64,000 nt of DNA from Lomentospora prolificans (Eukaryota > Ascomycota > Sordariomycetes > Microascales > Microascaceae). The notes beneath the pieces are model-generated. The model worked only from the letters and a program-made list of their open reading frames with translations, made no database searches and had not been told where the DNA came from. The position numbers and the translations under genes were made by a program. Shown here piece by piece: positions 35,778 to 47,974 of the stretch (within the stretch, counting starts at the first letter, position 1; each line of letters starts with the position of its first letter). Location of the stretch: NCBI GenBank assembly GCA_029532625.1, contig JARFXM010000003.1:4650001-4714000 (forward strand), read 5' to 3'.

Positions 35778-37736
35778 GCCACAGGTGGCTAGTATATATG
35801 GGCACGTCCCAGCTTGATGGCGAAAGTTGTCGACGAGCATGAAAGGTGGATTTGCGATCTGGCTTGGCGAGGACGAACATATGAAGTCGATACTCATCTT
35901 GGGTCAACTGGCCCACTGGGCAGAGTGGGTCAATAAAACAGCGGGCACCGGGTTGCAAGAGACACTAGGATGCGGCTGAAGCGCGCGGACAGACATTCTG
36001 GCTGCAGGACTAATACAAGTTGTTTACGAGTAGGCTGCTGATGGATAGTATGTTACAGTCCGCACTTTTTTTCAGACTGTTCCGGACGGGGAAGCGCAAG
36101 TTGTGGGAAGATGCGCGCGAGATGATTGTACAGATGAATGAGCAGGTTCGTGGGAAAGAAGCATCGAAGGAGTAATTTCACACTGGGCGGCTTTCCTTGG
36201 ATGTACATCACTGTATTCAGATGATTGAAGGTGCCCAATATTTCCTTATTACAATAAGGCTGCGAAGATGCTACTATTTCTTTCGACGTATTAGCTATTG
36301 GGCTTGGAGAGCATGATCCACAGGCGGACTTCTTGTAACGACACTGCGCCAATCGGGTGGATGTCTTCGGGTGAGACATATGCAAGCCACTCAGCTTTGC
36401 CAAGGTGAAAACCGGTTAAGATTTTGATCTATTTGGACAGTCATATATTCTAGTGCCACACTGGTCGCCTTGCGCGCTCGATCAAAATACAAATCGACAC
36501 TCCATGCAGCTGACGCTATCGGAAGACGTCGCAAAAAAAACACAGCCATCTCCAGAGAAGGAGGGGAGGGGAGGACAGAGGCCAAGGTTAGGGACAGACC
36601 TAGCATCAGGCAAGGGTCCGATGGCTTGGTCATGGCTAATTCTCCACAGGGTGTCAAGGAGGTCAGCCACAGTCAGCCAGAGGGTATGTATACCTTGATG
36701 GGGAGGTCGATTGGGATTTTGATTTGACACTACTCCGGCTAATGAGTGGTTACACGAGGTGGGTGAGGAGGGGACTGATTTGCTTCGGAAGGTCGCCGCC
36801 AGATCAGGGCCGGGGGGGAAGGAGGGCAGGGTTCCATCGAGTCCGGAAGAGGAGTTGGGGTCTAGATGTTTGCTTGAGTTTTGGTCTTGGAAGCTGAGGC
36901 TGTCATTTGACGCAAGGTGAAACTTGGAGATGGCTCCGGTTCTCATTTCTTCGATGTATGATTCGTCTATTATCAGCCACCTGCTCGTATGATGAGTAGA
37001 AGATGAGATTTGAAGATGGTTGTCCTCGCAGGAGGTGTGCCGCATCGGACGATGGGCACATTGAAGATGCACATTGTTTCTTGCCAGATGGATCGGACGG
37101 AAGAACTCCGTATGTACTTTCAAGGTGTGCAGCCGGCTCAGATCGTGACGGAGAATGGGAATTGACGCGAGTACCATCACGACCTGAATTGCATCTGGGG
37201 AATTGAGCCGAAATCACACTGCTATCTCCCCATGCTTATCAGAGTTGCTGGCTATGGCACCTACCTGGTGCTAAGCCAAGGCACGGGCCGTTGTAACAAT
37301 TGAACCTGGGTGGAGGCCAGCCACGGGTACCAAATTGAGCTCTTCATTTCTGGTGTCGTGATCGTCGAAATACCCGATTCGCCACCTCAGTGAGGGTGCG
37401 CTGTAGGCGCCTGTGTAGCCGTGGATTGAGCACTAATTGGCTCGCTTCATTTGGCCGAGGGGTCCCACACAAGGCGTTCTCCCTTGCCAGCGCCGTTGTG
37501 TACTAGGACCTCGGGAGAGTGCGAGGGATATGGGTTCAGAATATTTCCACACGTATAGACATCGCAAACGTCCTAAGATTTAAAAAGGGCGGATGGCCAT
37601 TGTCTACACTCTCTATCACCTTCCTTGTGAAGATAACGAATCCGACGTGGCTGGCGAACAAAAACTGGCGAACTGCGCAATACTTGCGGATGCTAGACAG
37701 AGAAGATGAAGCCAGAAGGTGCGATTGCGGCCTATC

Positions 37737-38823
37737 ATGACTTTGGAGCTATCTCGATCGTTTCTTTTGTTTTCGATTCTCCTCCTGGTCAGCCCTGTCA
37801 CTGCACTTCGAGTCACATCCGGATCCCCCTGTGAAGGTGTCTGCTCGATATCCAAAGGAAAGACAACAAACGATGCCGGGCCCTGGACTTCGCTCTGCTC
37901 GGATGGAGCTTTTGATGATACGGCCATCGGGCGGGAGGCAAAAGAGTGCATCACCTGCTTGGGGGAGAGCGGTTATTTGAATGGAACAGAAAGTGATCTT
38001 TCTGCATTTCTGTGTAAGCTCGACTCATTCCTTCGCTCGAATTTTTCCTTTCCCAAGAGCTAATTGTAGTTGGCTTCGCTAGATAATCTACGATTCACAC
38101 TGAACGATTGTTTAGTTGCCGACATTAGCGACCTACCGGCTGCTTTGAGCAAGGAATGGTTCAGCTCTGATTTCCTCTGCGACAATCTCAGATTTGGCTT
38201 GGGGTTCGACAGCGCCGACATGAAAGTGACGAACAAGTACGCCAGATGCCCCGGCCCAGAGCTGGACAGGAGACAAGCCCAGAGGTGCTCCATGCTGCTT
38301 GATCAGTATGATCATAGCTATCTAGAAAATTGTGCGCCGCTTAACCCGTCAATACAACTAACGAAATTGAAGAAGCTAACGATGGTAACTTCTAGTCATT
38401 GATATTTTGCTTGTGGCCTGCACTCTTCAGCTCAAGGATGGGTCAATCTTAAGTGAGGCGGTGGGTTTATTCGACAAGACCCCATCGCGGAACGCCTCGA
38501 CGACCTCGACTGAAGCTCCGACTACCCAGGACGACGAGACTGGAGAATCCAAGGAAGCGACAGAGCAAAGATTTCCGCGGGGTGCTATTATTGGGATAGT
38601 GTTAGGAGTGTCGGCGCTGTTCGGGCTCGCTGCCGCTCTATTCGTAATCTATTCCCGGAACGAGAAGAAGTACCAGCGAGATATCGAGGAACGGCGTCGG
38701 AGTAACTTGTTGATGGCGCGACTCTCTGGACAGGGTCAGAGATACTCGGAGTGGCCAATAGAAAGGATCTGGGCGCTAAGAAGGACGAGATCGGGGGATC
38801 TTTTTGATAGCGATGCGGGCTGA
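37737..38823 (+). CDS. Single-pass membrane protein with cysteine-rich ectodomain (uncharacterised fungal family)
   Basis: Exons 37737-38013, 38083-38331 and 38396-38823 give 317 residues. Residues 1-23 form a signal peptide (SFLLFSILLLVSPVTA). The ectodomain has the pattern SPCEGVC, ITCLGESG, a NLRFTLNDCL block after the first junction, and FIDILLVAC after the second. I recognise this arrangement from anonymous ascomycete surface proteins, where it reads roughly YNLRYAxxxCL and NFxxxLxxAC. A Ser/Thr-rich stalk is followed by a membrane helix near residues 230-253 (AIIGIVLGVSALFGLAAALF) and a basic cytoplasmic tail (KKYQRDIEERRR). The second intron uses donor GTGCGC and a GCTAAC branch; it was chosen because it restores the family sequence. 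Function unknown; a surface sensor or wall-linked protein is a guess. Confidence 0.75.
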
Positions 38824-40255
38824 AGCTTCTCAGGTTGATCGGCCATGTTTCTGTTGCGAGGCGGGGCGGAGGTTTCCCAAAGATGACTCGTCTTCTATTT
38901 GGTAGAGGGGAAGCTTCTCTGCAATCGCGTTGGCGCATCGAGGTAGGCCTGGCTTGGGTTTGAGGATGGTGGGACGAGAACGAGACTAGAAAGCGTGCTT
39001 TTCGCTGAATGCTGACGGCTAATCGCCTGGCATTTGTTGACGCAATAGATCCCTTTGACACTCGGATTCGAATCGAATGGTGATGGGTAATAGTAGAGGA
39101 CGTGGAAAGTAAGCCCCGCATGGTCATTTTTGACGTGCTGTTGTGTGTGTAAAATATCAACGAGTGATCAATGCGAATTTAGGATCCGAATTCGTGGCAA
39201 GGTTACTCAGAAAAGGCCTGTGATTTTTAATTTGGGCTACATCTGGCCTTCTCGCGCGCAGGAAGGCCAGCGAGACTGAATAAGACTGGGCGCAACTGGC
39301 GTTTTTTGAAATGTGAGAATATCCATGTGCCAATGGCCAGCAAGCTCGGCTCTCTGCGCCGACGCCAGGCCGCTGTTCCTGGCAGCCACCCAGCCAGCGA
39401 AACAAAGTTTCAAAACTCAATCTCGGACTGGCCCTACGAATCGATCCATCACCAACTGTCATGCTGTCTTGGCGCTCCCGTCGCCAGGCCCCGCCCAGAC
39501 GGAGTCGAGTGCATTTTCGTGTCTAGTGTAGGCCAGGCGAAACACGCCAGCGGATCCAGTCTGTCCAAGTGAAGGGGTCCATCGCAAACAGCCAGCCAGC
39601 TAGGGGCCAGGCTGGCGAAAGCCAAGCAGATTGTCCCCACAACTCTATTTGGGAGCTGCCCGCAAACTTGACATTTACAGAATGCATATCTCATCATGGA
39701 TTGCCAGGCGAGACGCCTTGCTGATGCCTTGCAGATCTGCATGCAGACAACTCATTCCCTCGCCCTTGTGATGGCGTATGTCATTATTTGGAGGGCCGCT
39801 TTGACTAGGCCGCACAGGGTCGGTGGTGGGGTAAGCACAGAAGCCAACAGCCCATCGTTAGGAGCTTCCGCCAAGCTGGCTGTTGGACGAAACGAACCGG
39901 TCGGCGGTGGGAAATTTTTTGCCGGGTTTTCAATTCGAGTCGCGTCCCTGAAAGAATCTAATTTCAAGTTACCACAATTGCTTCCTCTGCTCCTCTTGCC
40001 TAAACTACAGACTTCACGCGCTTGCTTGTATTGCTTCTCTCAATTGCCTGTGCTGATCTCCATCGTCCCCTCGTACAGAACCTCCTCTCTGACGACCTGA
40101 ATCGCTAGCACTCGCTCAGCTCCTGGAGGAGCGCGACCTGGTCGCCCCCTCGTCGATCTACGGAATCTGTCGATCCCACGAAAATCCCAATTCGATAGTT
40201 CACGAAACTGAGTAAATGACGACGAACCCGCCTCGAGCTAATTGATACCGACGCG
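38824..40255. other. Intergenic and leader region rich in GCCAG motifs
   Basis: No gene is seen. Between about 39340 and 39720, GCCAGC/GCCAGG and CTGGCGAAA-type motifs recur many times. The last 250 bases look like a pyrimidine-rich 5' leader for the next gene. Confidence 0.5.
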
Positions 40256-43200
40256 ATGAGCTTGACTAGCGGAGGCCTCGATACACGGCACCACCTCCTG
40301 CTCGCCGCATCTGCCCAGGCGAAAGAAGGTCGAGTTCGCGAGATCCTCGCCGAGACACCCAGCTGGAGCTCCGCCGCCGACGTCGATGCCCTCCGCCAGG
40401 CATTACAGAAGACGAGTGCTCGTGGCTCTGTGCCAGTCGCGAAGCTCCTACTCGAGCACGGTGCCCAAACCGAGCCGCCTCCGGGCGACCCCCGGTACGC
40501 CAGTGAGATAGCTGCTCTCTACCGCGCTGCTGAAGGTGGCCGAACGGAGCTCGTCTCATTATTACTTCAGCATGGCGCGAACCCAAACTGGCAGAATAAA
40601 GTCGGCGCGACGCCGCTCTTCACCGCTTGTTTCCGTGGCCATGTTGAAACCCTTCGCGTGCTCCTCCGAGCGGGCGCCAAGGTAAACCATCGAGATGCCG
40701 AGAACGAAACCGCCCTTCTCTGTCTGGCGAAACAGAAGAATCCCCCTAAGAATCTCATCGAATGTGTGTCGACCCTCATTGCATCCGGCGCCGACTTGGA
40801 CGCTTCCGATAAAGACAGCAAAACGCCCTTGATTTGGGCGGCGACCAATTCGAACCTCTTGCTTGTGACAATCCTCGTCAATAACAACCTCGGCCGGGTA
40901 GCCAAAATCCACGCTCGTACGAATCGCGGCCGTAATGCCCTCCACATCGCCTCCGAATCGAGCGCTGTCGAAGTTGTCAAGGTCCTACTCTCTCATGGCG
41001 CCGATCCGTGCTGTGCTAGCGAAGGCGGCTGGACCCCGCTCCACAACGCGGCCCAGAAGGGCCACGCCGATATTGTTGCGCTCTTGATCGAGTACAAGTC
41101 GAGAGTGAACGCCCAACTATCCAACGGCATGACGGCGCTTCATTGGGCTGCCGCTGCTGGCCACGACGAAGTAGTGAATAAGATCCTGGACGCACGTCAC
41201 GCCGATGTGACCATCAAGGATAATCTCAACCGAACACCAATGCTATGTGCAGCCCAGGGGGGATACTATGACCTCGCTAGGCGCCTTGCGCCAAGCAGCC
41301 TTCCAGAGAGGCTACCTCGCATTGCGAGAACGGCATGCCAGCTGCATAACGCCACAATCTACGACTTCAATTTCCACGGCGGGAAGCAAAGACCCTTCAA
41401 GGAGTCCGTCTACAAGCTCTTATACGAACACGTACCCGTCCTACCGCGCAATGTCAAGCATCGCCCGGCTTTCCGGTGGATACATCTTCCCGCTAACAAT
41501 GTAGGCTACTTCCCTTTCCGTCTGTGAGAAAAGACCCCTCGAATGCTAACTTGATTAGATTGACTGGATAGAAACACTTCTGGCCAAGGCCTTTGTCGAA
41601 GGAAACTTTCAAGATTATGAGGGCTTCAAGGCTCTTCAACGGTGCTTTGACCAAGAACATCGCGGGTCATTCACACACGCACACTTCATGAGGACGTACT
41701 GCACTCGCATATCAGCGCCAAAAGTCGACCCGCCCGAAGCACCCCACAATCTCACGAAATCCCCCCTTGTCGTGGTATCGGAGGAACCCTCGGCTACTCC
41801 CGCTGGCTCCGACGGCGAGGGCGACGGGCCCTCACCACGTCCGGGCCTTAATCCCAATGGCGCAACTCCGCGCACGCCGAAGACGCCGCCTCTACGATCG
41901 CCCAGGGATGCCTCTCCGTTTGGAGAAAAGGGAGAAGGCAAGAAAAAGAAAAAGGGCGAGCAGATTGCTAATAGGCATCCGAAGCCCCACCGACGAGGGA
42001 CTGGCCCACCAGGGAACCAACCCACGAACAAGGTGGTCAACAAAGCCATGCAGAGGCAGGCAACGCTAAAGTTGGAATCATCGAGGCTATCGCCCTCTAA
42101 CGGAAAGATTGTGCTCTTTGTAAGTTTCTGTCCCTCGTAGACCACTTCTTTTGCTTTGGAGGGGGCGAGACCCCACCCGTCTAACGAGTGTGCTGCGACA
42201 GATGCCTTATCTGCATTACGAGACATACGAGCGCCAAGTCCACATGGCCGATACCATCAACAGCGTACGCGCTGATCCTCGGAAAGAGCCGCCTCCCAAC
42301 GCAGGCCCCGATCACTACCTCTTTCACGCATACCTCAACCACGTCCCTCCGCTTCACCCTCGGCGAACATTGGACCAGTATTTGTACTATGGCATCGACA
42401 CCACCGCCAGAGACTCTGACCAAGTCGTCTATCGTCATTGTATAAGATACAGGGAGGAACCCAAAGTCTTTATGGTCGATCAATTGTGGCTCTTTATCCT
42501 CGGAAGTGGTATGTTGTCGCGGTCTGCTTAGTGGATGGGCAGTAATCCTATCCAAATTAACTGTAACTAACGCCTTTATGCAGACCTTGTTATTACTTGC
42601 TTCCCCCAGCGGTGGAACCAAACCAAGGACGATGATCTCAAGGTCCTTGAAGGTATAATCGAGGACACCAACATCAAGACCCGATCACCGATTGCGTCCG
42701 TCTACGACCTTGCGATGGTCATCGTCCATCGTATCTCTGGCATTTTCGGACGTCACCTTTTATGCGAACCCGGATACCAGTTCCTCGACATGTTTGACAG
42801 CTCTATAGGGCACGTCGGAAACCAGGAAACAGAGTTGTTTATGCGCTTCAACCGCGCGTCCGAGCTGTCTGCCAAGTGGCTTCGGGATGCGAAACATGGG
42901 CCATATAACGATTCAAACTTGTCGATAAACGGAGATGACGAGAGCATTGACGCAGACGACATCCAAGTGTCGGACACGCTGCTCGACATTGGCCACGAGA
43001 CGAAAGTTCTGGCTGAGATCAAGGATATTCGGGACGAGTTGGGAATCATCACGTCAGTGCTGGAGGCGCAATTAGCAAGAATTCCAGAGTTCGAGCAGCT
43101 GATTATCGAGGAGCTACAGACCGAAAACATTCCCAAGTCTGTTGAAAACATTGTGATGGATATCAAGAAGCGCTCTAGGGAAATGACCCGTCTTGTCAAC

Positions 43201-43941
43201 GTTTCTCTTACTGACATCAAGGATCGGATGGACAGGCAGGCGGAGAGGATTTACAACAGTTTGACGCACCTATTGGACCTCAAGCAGAAACATTCCAACG
43301 CTCTCGAGGCGCGTTTCGCGCGCGACCAAGCCGTCATCGCCGGTAGACAAGGTCAGACGATCATGGTGTTCACTATTGTCACCGTCATCTTCCTTCCCAT
43401 GTCATTCATTGCCGCCTTTTTTGCCATCAACTTTAGTGACTGGGCAGATGGCGAGAACCTCTCGGTTGGTTACGTGTCCAAGTACATGTTTGGCATCGGT
43501 CTCGGCATTTCCATCCCTCTCATCATCATGGCACTTACCATTGACGACATTCACGGCGCCCTGCGGCGCTCCATCTTCAGCATTCTCCGCAGCGTTCAGA
43601 AACTTGCGGCCAAGAAGAAGTCCCCGGAGCAAGCCGAGCATCTCGTCTCTCACGGACGGCCTTCGCACGATGGCATGTTCATCCGGCGTGCTGGAGGAGA
43701 TATGGGCTACTCAACCTGGGAGGCGTTGGGGTCGAGGGCCAGGAGCGGCAGCTACACGGCAGCAGAATATCAGGATCTCGCTGTGTCGAGGCTTTCGCCC
43801 GTCTTGGCTAGGTGGAGAGGGTCTAGGAGAAGTGCGTCGAGCGGTGGGAACACCGGGGTTGGGTATGATGGGGAACATGTCAGTTTCAATACTGCGGATG
43901 TAGAGAGAGGAAGCAGACCGAATTCGTCAGCCAAATATTGA
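40256..43941 (+). CDS. Ankyrin-repeat protein with C-terminal CorA-like membrane domain
   Basis: Four exons (40256-41500, 41559-42119, 42202-42508, 42584-43941) join in frame to 1156 residues. Residues 1-370 are about eight ankyrin repeats (for example GATPLFTACFRGHVETLRVL, GGWTPLHNAAQKGHADIVAL). A disordered, Pro/Lys-rich linker follows (about 470-600). The C-terminal 550 residues resemble the CorA-like domain found fused to ankyrins in many ascomycetes: a long helical region (about 830-980) and two closing membrane helices, MVFTIVTVIFLPMSFIAAFF and YMFGIGLGISIPLIIMAL. True CorA Mg2+ channels carry a Gly-Met-Asn motif after the first helix; here that position reads FAINF, so ion selectivity, if any, is unlikely to be CorA-like. 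A plasma-membrane scaffold or sensor is equally possible. Start: ATG at 40256, the first Met before the ankyrin block. Confidence 0.9.
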
Positions 43942-44541
43942 GGACTTGCGAAGCAAGGACGGTTAATGTGAGCCTTGCATTCTTACGAGTTCGGAGTTGG
44001 ATAGATGGAAACGTGGATATTAGACTTGTACAATCACGACTTGACGATAACAAAAGGCACATTGTGGCTGTTGTAATTTAATAGCCTTGACGTTTTAATC
44101 TTATACACGCTAATTGAGTAAAGCTGAAGCCATAGACTTGTCGAGAAGCAAAATAGAAAATGTTTTCACAGTTTATCGTCGAGTCTCGTTGTTTCGGCTC
44201 AGCTAAAAGAAAGAAGTCTGGGGGGAGCAGCTGGCATCCCAAACAAGGCATTAGCACTTGACAACGCGAGAAGCCAGATCATGCACCGGTATAACTGGTC
44301 CTTTGATTGATTAACTAATGGGCAACTAGTATATGATATAACCATGACGCGTAAGAATGACTGCTCACCCAGTCGGGATAATATCCACGCCACAGAGATA
44401 CCCAAACTCCAAAGCTCTCAGTCCTGCACCCAAGAGGAGGAGTCTCACTGTCCCCTTGTAAAGAAAAAGAAGAAAAAAGTTAACGAAAGGAAAACTGACG
44501 GGAAGAACCAAGTTCTTCCTCGTTTTCGTTGGAGCCTGAGC
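43942..44541. other. Convergent intergenic region
   Basis: This is the 3' flank of the ankyrin-CorA gene and of the minus-strand orphan gene. No further gene is seen. Confidence 0.55.
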
Positions 44542-46457
44542 TCACTGTTGAGCTCCCTCGCCTTGGAGGTATTCCTCGACAGCGTCGTAAAAGCATTCAT
44601 TGAAGTACGCGATACGGTCCTGACTGAAGTCTTTGTATGCGGCATACATCTTGTCGGCTTTCTCGACTTCAAAGGACAGGAAGTAGAAAAAGGGCAAGCA
44701 AGTAGACTCCATAAAATTGGGCCTTGCGCCGCCATTGGCATGCTTAAGGTTGACATGATGCATGATGACACTTCGGCGCAGTGCGGCAGGGCTGTTGTCA
44801 TCGTCGACCGGAGCATCAGTAAGCATATTGCCCTCATTTGGCCCATTACCACCAATCGAAGTGTTGCCATCCAGGTCCATGGCAGTGCCCATGGCAGTGA
44901 GGTGGGGATCAATAAAGACTTCGCCTTGAGTCTCGACGTTGCCTTGGTCAAGTTGAGAAGCCTGGCGCTTCTTCGCGATACCTTTACCCTTTCGTGCCGA
45001 AGCACTTTTCTCTTTGGCCTCCTCGTCCTCGAAGGCATGAGCCTTTGACGGATGAGCCCATCTGAACAAGAGGGTAAAGAATGGTCCAGCGGAGAAAGGC
45101 TTCCACCTGCTCTGGCGGCACCGACTCATGGGGAAATGGCCCTTCCTGACGCAGTATTCAACTGTGCAGGTCGGGATGTTAGTACACAATGAACCTCAGT
45201 TTGGACGCAGCAAAAAGATGGGGAGGGAACTAACTGTAGTCAATGTTATTTTTCCCCTTCTTCTCCACCAACATCTCACGGTTGGAGAATTGGCCCCTCA
45301 GTTGGCCGTCGCTAAGAGAAGAAGAGCGGCTAGTCAGTAAGGAGAAAAATATACATCCAAATGAGACCGTCACAGAAAGCCAGCGCAGTAGGAACAACGG
45401 GGAACAACTCACGAGACAGCGTATTCGGGGGTGGGCAAGACTTTGTACACATGATTCATCGCAAACATCTTTGCTTTGTCGCCCGAATATCCGGCCTTGG
45501 TGGCCTCGAGAATGCCCAAGCCGTACGTGTGAAGCAGCTTCTGCCACTTCGACTCGTTGAAGCCCGGGTGAGAGGCGAAATCGGTAAGCTTGATATTCGG
45601 GTCGAGGGTTTTGCCAAGCTCCACATCCCGAGGGACCTAAACAAGGGCGATGTTTGGATTGGCAACCTTTGGCTTGGCCGTCTGGGCCGCTTTGCGCATT
45701 GGAGCCTGCCCAGAGGCTTTCTCGGGGTTGCTCTTGGGAAGCGTGCTCTCATGGCCTAGACCTAGGGATTTTGCGGTCAGCAACCTCGAGTCGTTGAAAG
45801 CCGCATAAATAAAGACATGGGGAGGAATTCTTACAAATATCAAACAGAGCATCCACCGGGTCCGCGTCCAGGCTCTGATGAAGAACTGGATGCTGAAGCA
45901 GATGTTGAACCTGATTCTGAACCAGATGTTGAACCGGATTCTGAACCAGATTTTGAACCAGATTTTGAACCGGATTCTGAACCGGATGGTGAACCAGATG
46001 CTGAACCGGATACTGAAGCTGTTGATGGCCCTGCTGATAGTCCTGCTGATGGCTCGGTTGACCGCCCTGGCCGCTGGGGAGACGGTTGCCGTTGGCGGCC
46101 AGATACACGTTACTAACCTTCACCATGGAATTTCTGATCTCAGTAGCAACGGCCTGAGTCTGAATGCCCTCCCTAATAAAAATTTGGAAGCGCTCCAGAT
46201 GAGATACACTGCAAAGGGAACGGTGAGAGGCTGTTCCGTAGCGGGAAACAAGGGAGACCAAAATGGAAAGATGCATACCTCTCTCGGACGGCCAACTCGA
46301 TCCAGGCCGTGAAGTCAGTTGCAGGGATTGACATCCGCTGTCCATTGTACACGATGTTGACCAGACCACCTCTGAGCATGGCCAAGACGGGCGGGGCCTG
46401 AGCCACTGGGGCGGCTGGGCCAGCGCCACCAGGCTGGGGTAGGGGAGGGGATGACAT
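44542..46457 (-). pseudogene. Orphan five-exon gene with one in-frame TAG; unknown function
   Basis: Exons 46457-46279, 46208-45835, 45761-45413, 45311-45235 and 45161-44542 all join in the same frame with good GT-AG sites, for 533 codons including the stop. Codon 226 (45639-45637) is TAG. The frame continues cleanly on both sides (PNIALV-stop-VPRDVELG). The N-terminus is Pro/Ala-rich, then MLRGGLVNIVYNGQRMSIPA. A Gln/Val repeat (QNLVQNPVQ-type) follows, then a conserved-looking middle (GFNESKWQKLLHTYGLGILE), a basic stretch with KGKGIAKKR, and a final helical part (FNECFYDAVEEYLQ). No family is recognised and there is no signal peptide or membrane helix. The TAG could mark a recent pseudogene. 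Alternatively it could be removed by a very short 30-nt intron (45666-45637, GT...TTTAG, multiple of three), or by a weak upstream donor. The call as pseudogene is therefore provisional. Confidence 0.6.
45878..46025 (-). repeat. 12-bp minisatellite inside the orphan gene
   Basis: About twelve diverged 12-base units. On the minus strand they read CCGGTTCAGAAT-like and encode QNPV/QNLV repeats; on the plus strand they read GAACCGGATTCT-like and encode EPDS/EPDF repeats. Because the unit is a multiple of three, copy changes keep frame on both strands. Confidence 0.9.
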
Positions 46458-47434
46458 TTTTTCTCAGCTCGGCAAGAGGTTGAATAGTATAAAATAGGAA
46501 GAATTCGGGGAAAAGAATCGAAAATGATGCAGGGAAGATGATGGTGATTTAGAAAGAGAAAGACAAGGTGTTTTGCGGCTAGAGTGGTAAAGCGTCTCTC
46601 TCCGCGGTTTATGTTTTGAAGTGTGCTCGGGGGGAGAAACAAGCAAGAGCTAGAAATATTTCACTTCATCTAAATATGAATTGAAACTTCCTTTATGGGC
46701 ATCAACTACTAAGCAGATGAAGCCTAGAAGATGCCATGGCAAGTGCAAGTGATATTAGCTGGAGCCGGACTATCGTGAAGGTATCATGGTTTCGTGAAAG
46801 CATAATAGAGAGCGGTGGTACGTGTTAAACGTTGTACTAGACAATATATAGGTTCATCGCGAAAGGTGCTAGTAGGTTCCTCACCAAGTAAGACTGAATT
46901 AAGCCCCAGCTAGACTATATGTCTGTGAAGAGTCAGAGAGTCCCATCATGACTTTGATACTCCACCAAGGGTTCTTTGAACATGGGCTATGGGGACCTAA
47001 TACAGTTCTGGTGTGCAAGTTAAAGGCCATAGTCCTAAGGTTCTGCTAGAAACAACTAGAACACAAAGGCTTCTCTGCAGACAGAACCATCTGTCTTTCT
47101 CAGTCACCGACTCCAAAAATTGCAAATGAAGCATATAGGGCCATTGTACAGAGAATAATTGCCGAGTGGCAGGGATGAGCGAAGTTGGCCGCATCTACCG
47201 CCCAGGAAAAGCGGGTACGGGATGGGGGCCAGAAAGTGCGGGTATATTGCCAAAGGCTATATATCGATCAGTTGTATTATTATATGGATAGGGGCGGTGT
47301 ACTTTCAAGCGGCGATATATCGAGGCATTGTGTCAAAGTTTTATTCTATACAGGTTTCTAGGATTTAGAAACAGTTTGCGATATATACGTACGTATCCAA
47401 AATTCGAATCCACTCATTGTGATACATGCCGTGT
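46458..47434. other. Intergenic, AT-rich, no gene seen
   Basis: This contains the promoter of the orphan gene on its left and otherwise only short frames without motifs. Confidence 0.55.
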
Positions 47435-47974
47435 CTAGCAAACTCCCTCAACCTTGGGTGGCTCGGGGCCAAGAGGCTCTGGTGTAGGCAAAGTGCCTGC
47501 AACGCCAGCCGAGCTAGAGGTTGCGCACTCGTTGGGTGGCATTTCTTCCTGAGCCTCCTCGAAACATCTGGGGAGACCTGTGGTTCGTTATTAGTAGGCA
47601 ACATTGAAGTCATGTGGGAAGCACAGTTTGGGCGTACCGAGAGCAGGGAATTCGCATTCGTGGTAGTAGCAGTCGGTCACGACATCCTCGGAAGCGCGAA
47701 TATAGTTGCCGCTGTAGAGTTTAAACCAGGGGCTGTGAAAGTGAATCCGGTTAGCCCAAGTCATCCATAGATAGTGATCTCGGACAAAAGCTTACTCCTT
47801 TTCGTCGCTGCAATCGGCTCGGCATCCAGCATGTACGGTATCACCCTTTTTCAGCTCGTTTACTTCTGGGCATCCATCCCACTCGCATGCAAGCTCAATG
47901 GTGTCGACAACTAGAGTGCAATTGAGAGAAGCAAGGGTGGTCCCGGCCAGGAAAGCAGTGAAGAAGAGCTTCAT
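47435..47974 (-). CDS. Small secreted cysteine-rich protein, candidate effector
   Basis: Three exons (47974-47796, 47732-47638, 47577-47435) splice in frame to 138 residues. Residues 1-16 are a signal peptide (MKLFFTAFLAGTTLAS). The mature part has 10 cysteines, including CRADC and CYYHEC, and ends in a Pro-rich tail closing with GVC. The size, even Cys number, strong signal and intron-rich short gene are typical of fungal secreted effectors or small antimicrobial-type proteins. I recognise no named family. The introns are 63 and 60 nt and all junctions use GT-AG. The complete reading frame through three short exons makes a chance ORF very unlikely. Confidence 0.82.

Larger units (their letters stand above)
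35100..37736. other. Mostly gene-free region with a small tandem repeat and one short cysteine ORF
   Basis: The repeat at 35328 and the 30-codon ORF at 35685 are listed separately. A 232-codon minus-strand frame at 36482-37180 is open but has no recognisable motif, an atypical composition and no supporting splice structure, so I do not call it a gene. Confidence 0.45.

Noticed and set aside
36482..37180. 232-codon minus-strand open frame
   Set aside because: No domain, signal or splice signals, and its composition does not resemble neighbouring genes; probably chance.
45817..46116. 99-codon acidic Glu-Pro-Asp repeat protein on the plus strand
   Set aside because: It is the antisense reading of the 12-bp minisatellite inside the orphan gene; the spliced minus-strand gene explains the region better.
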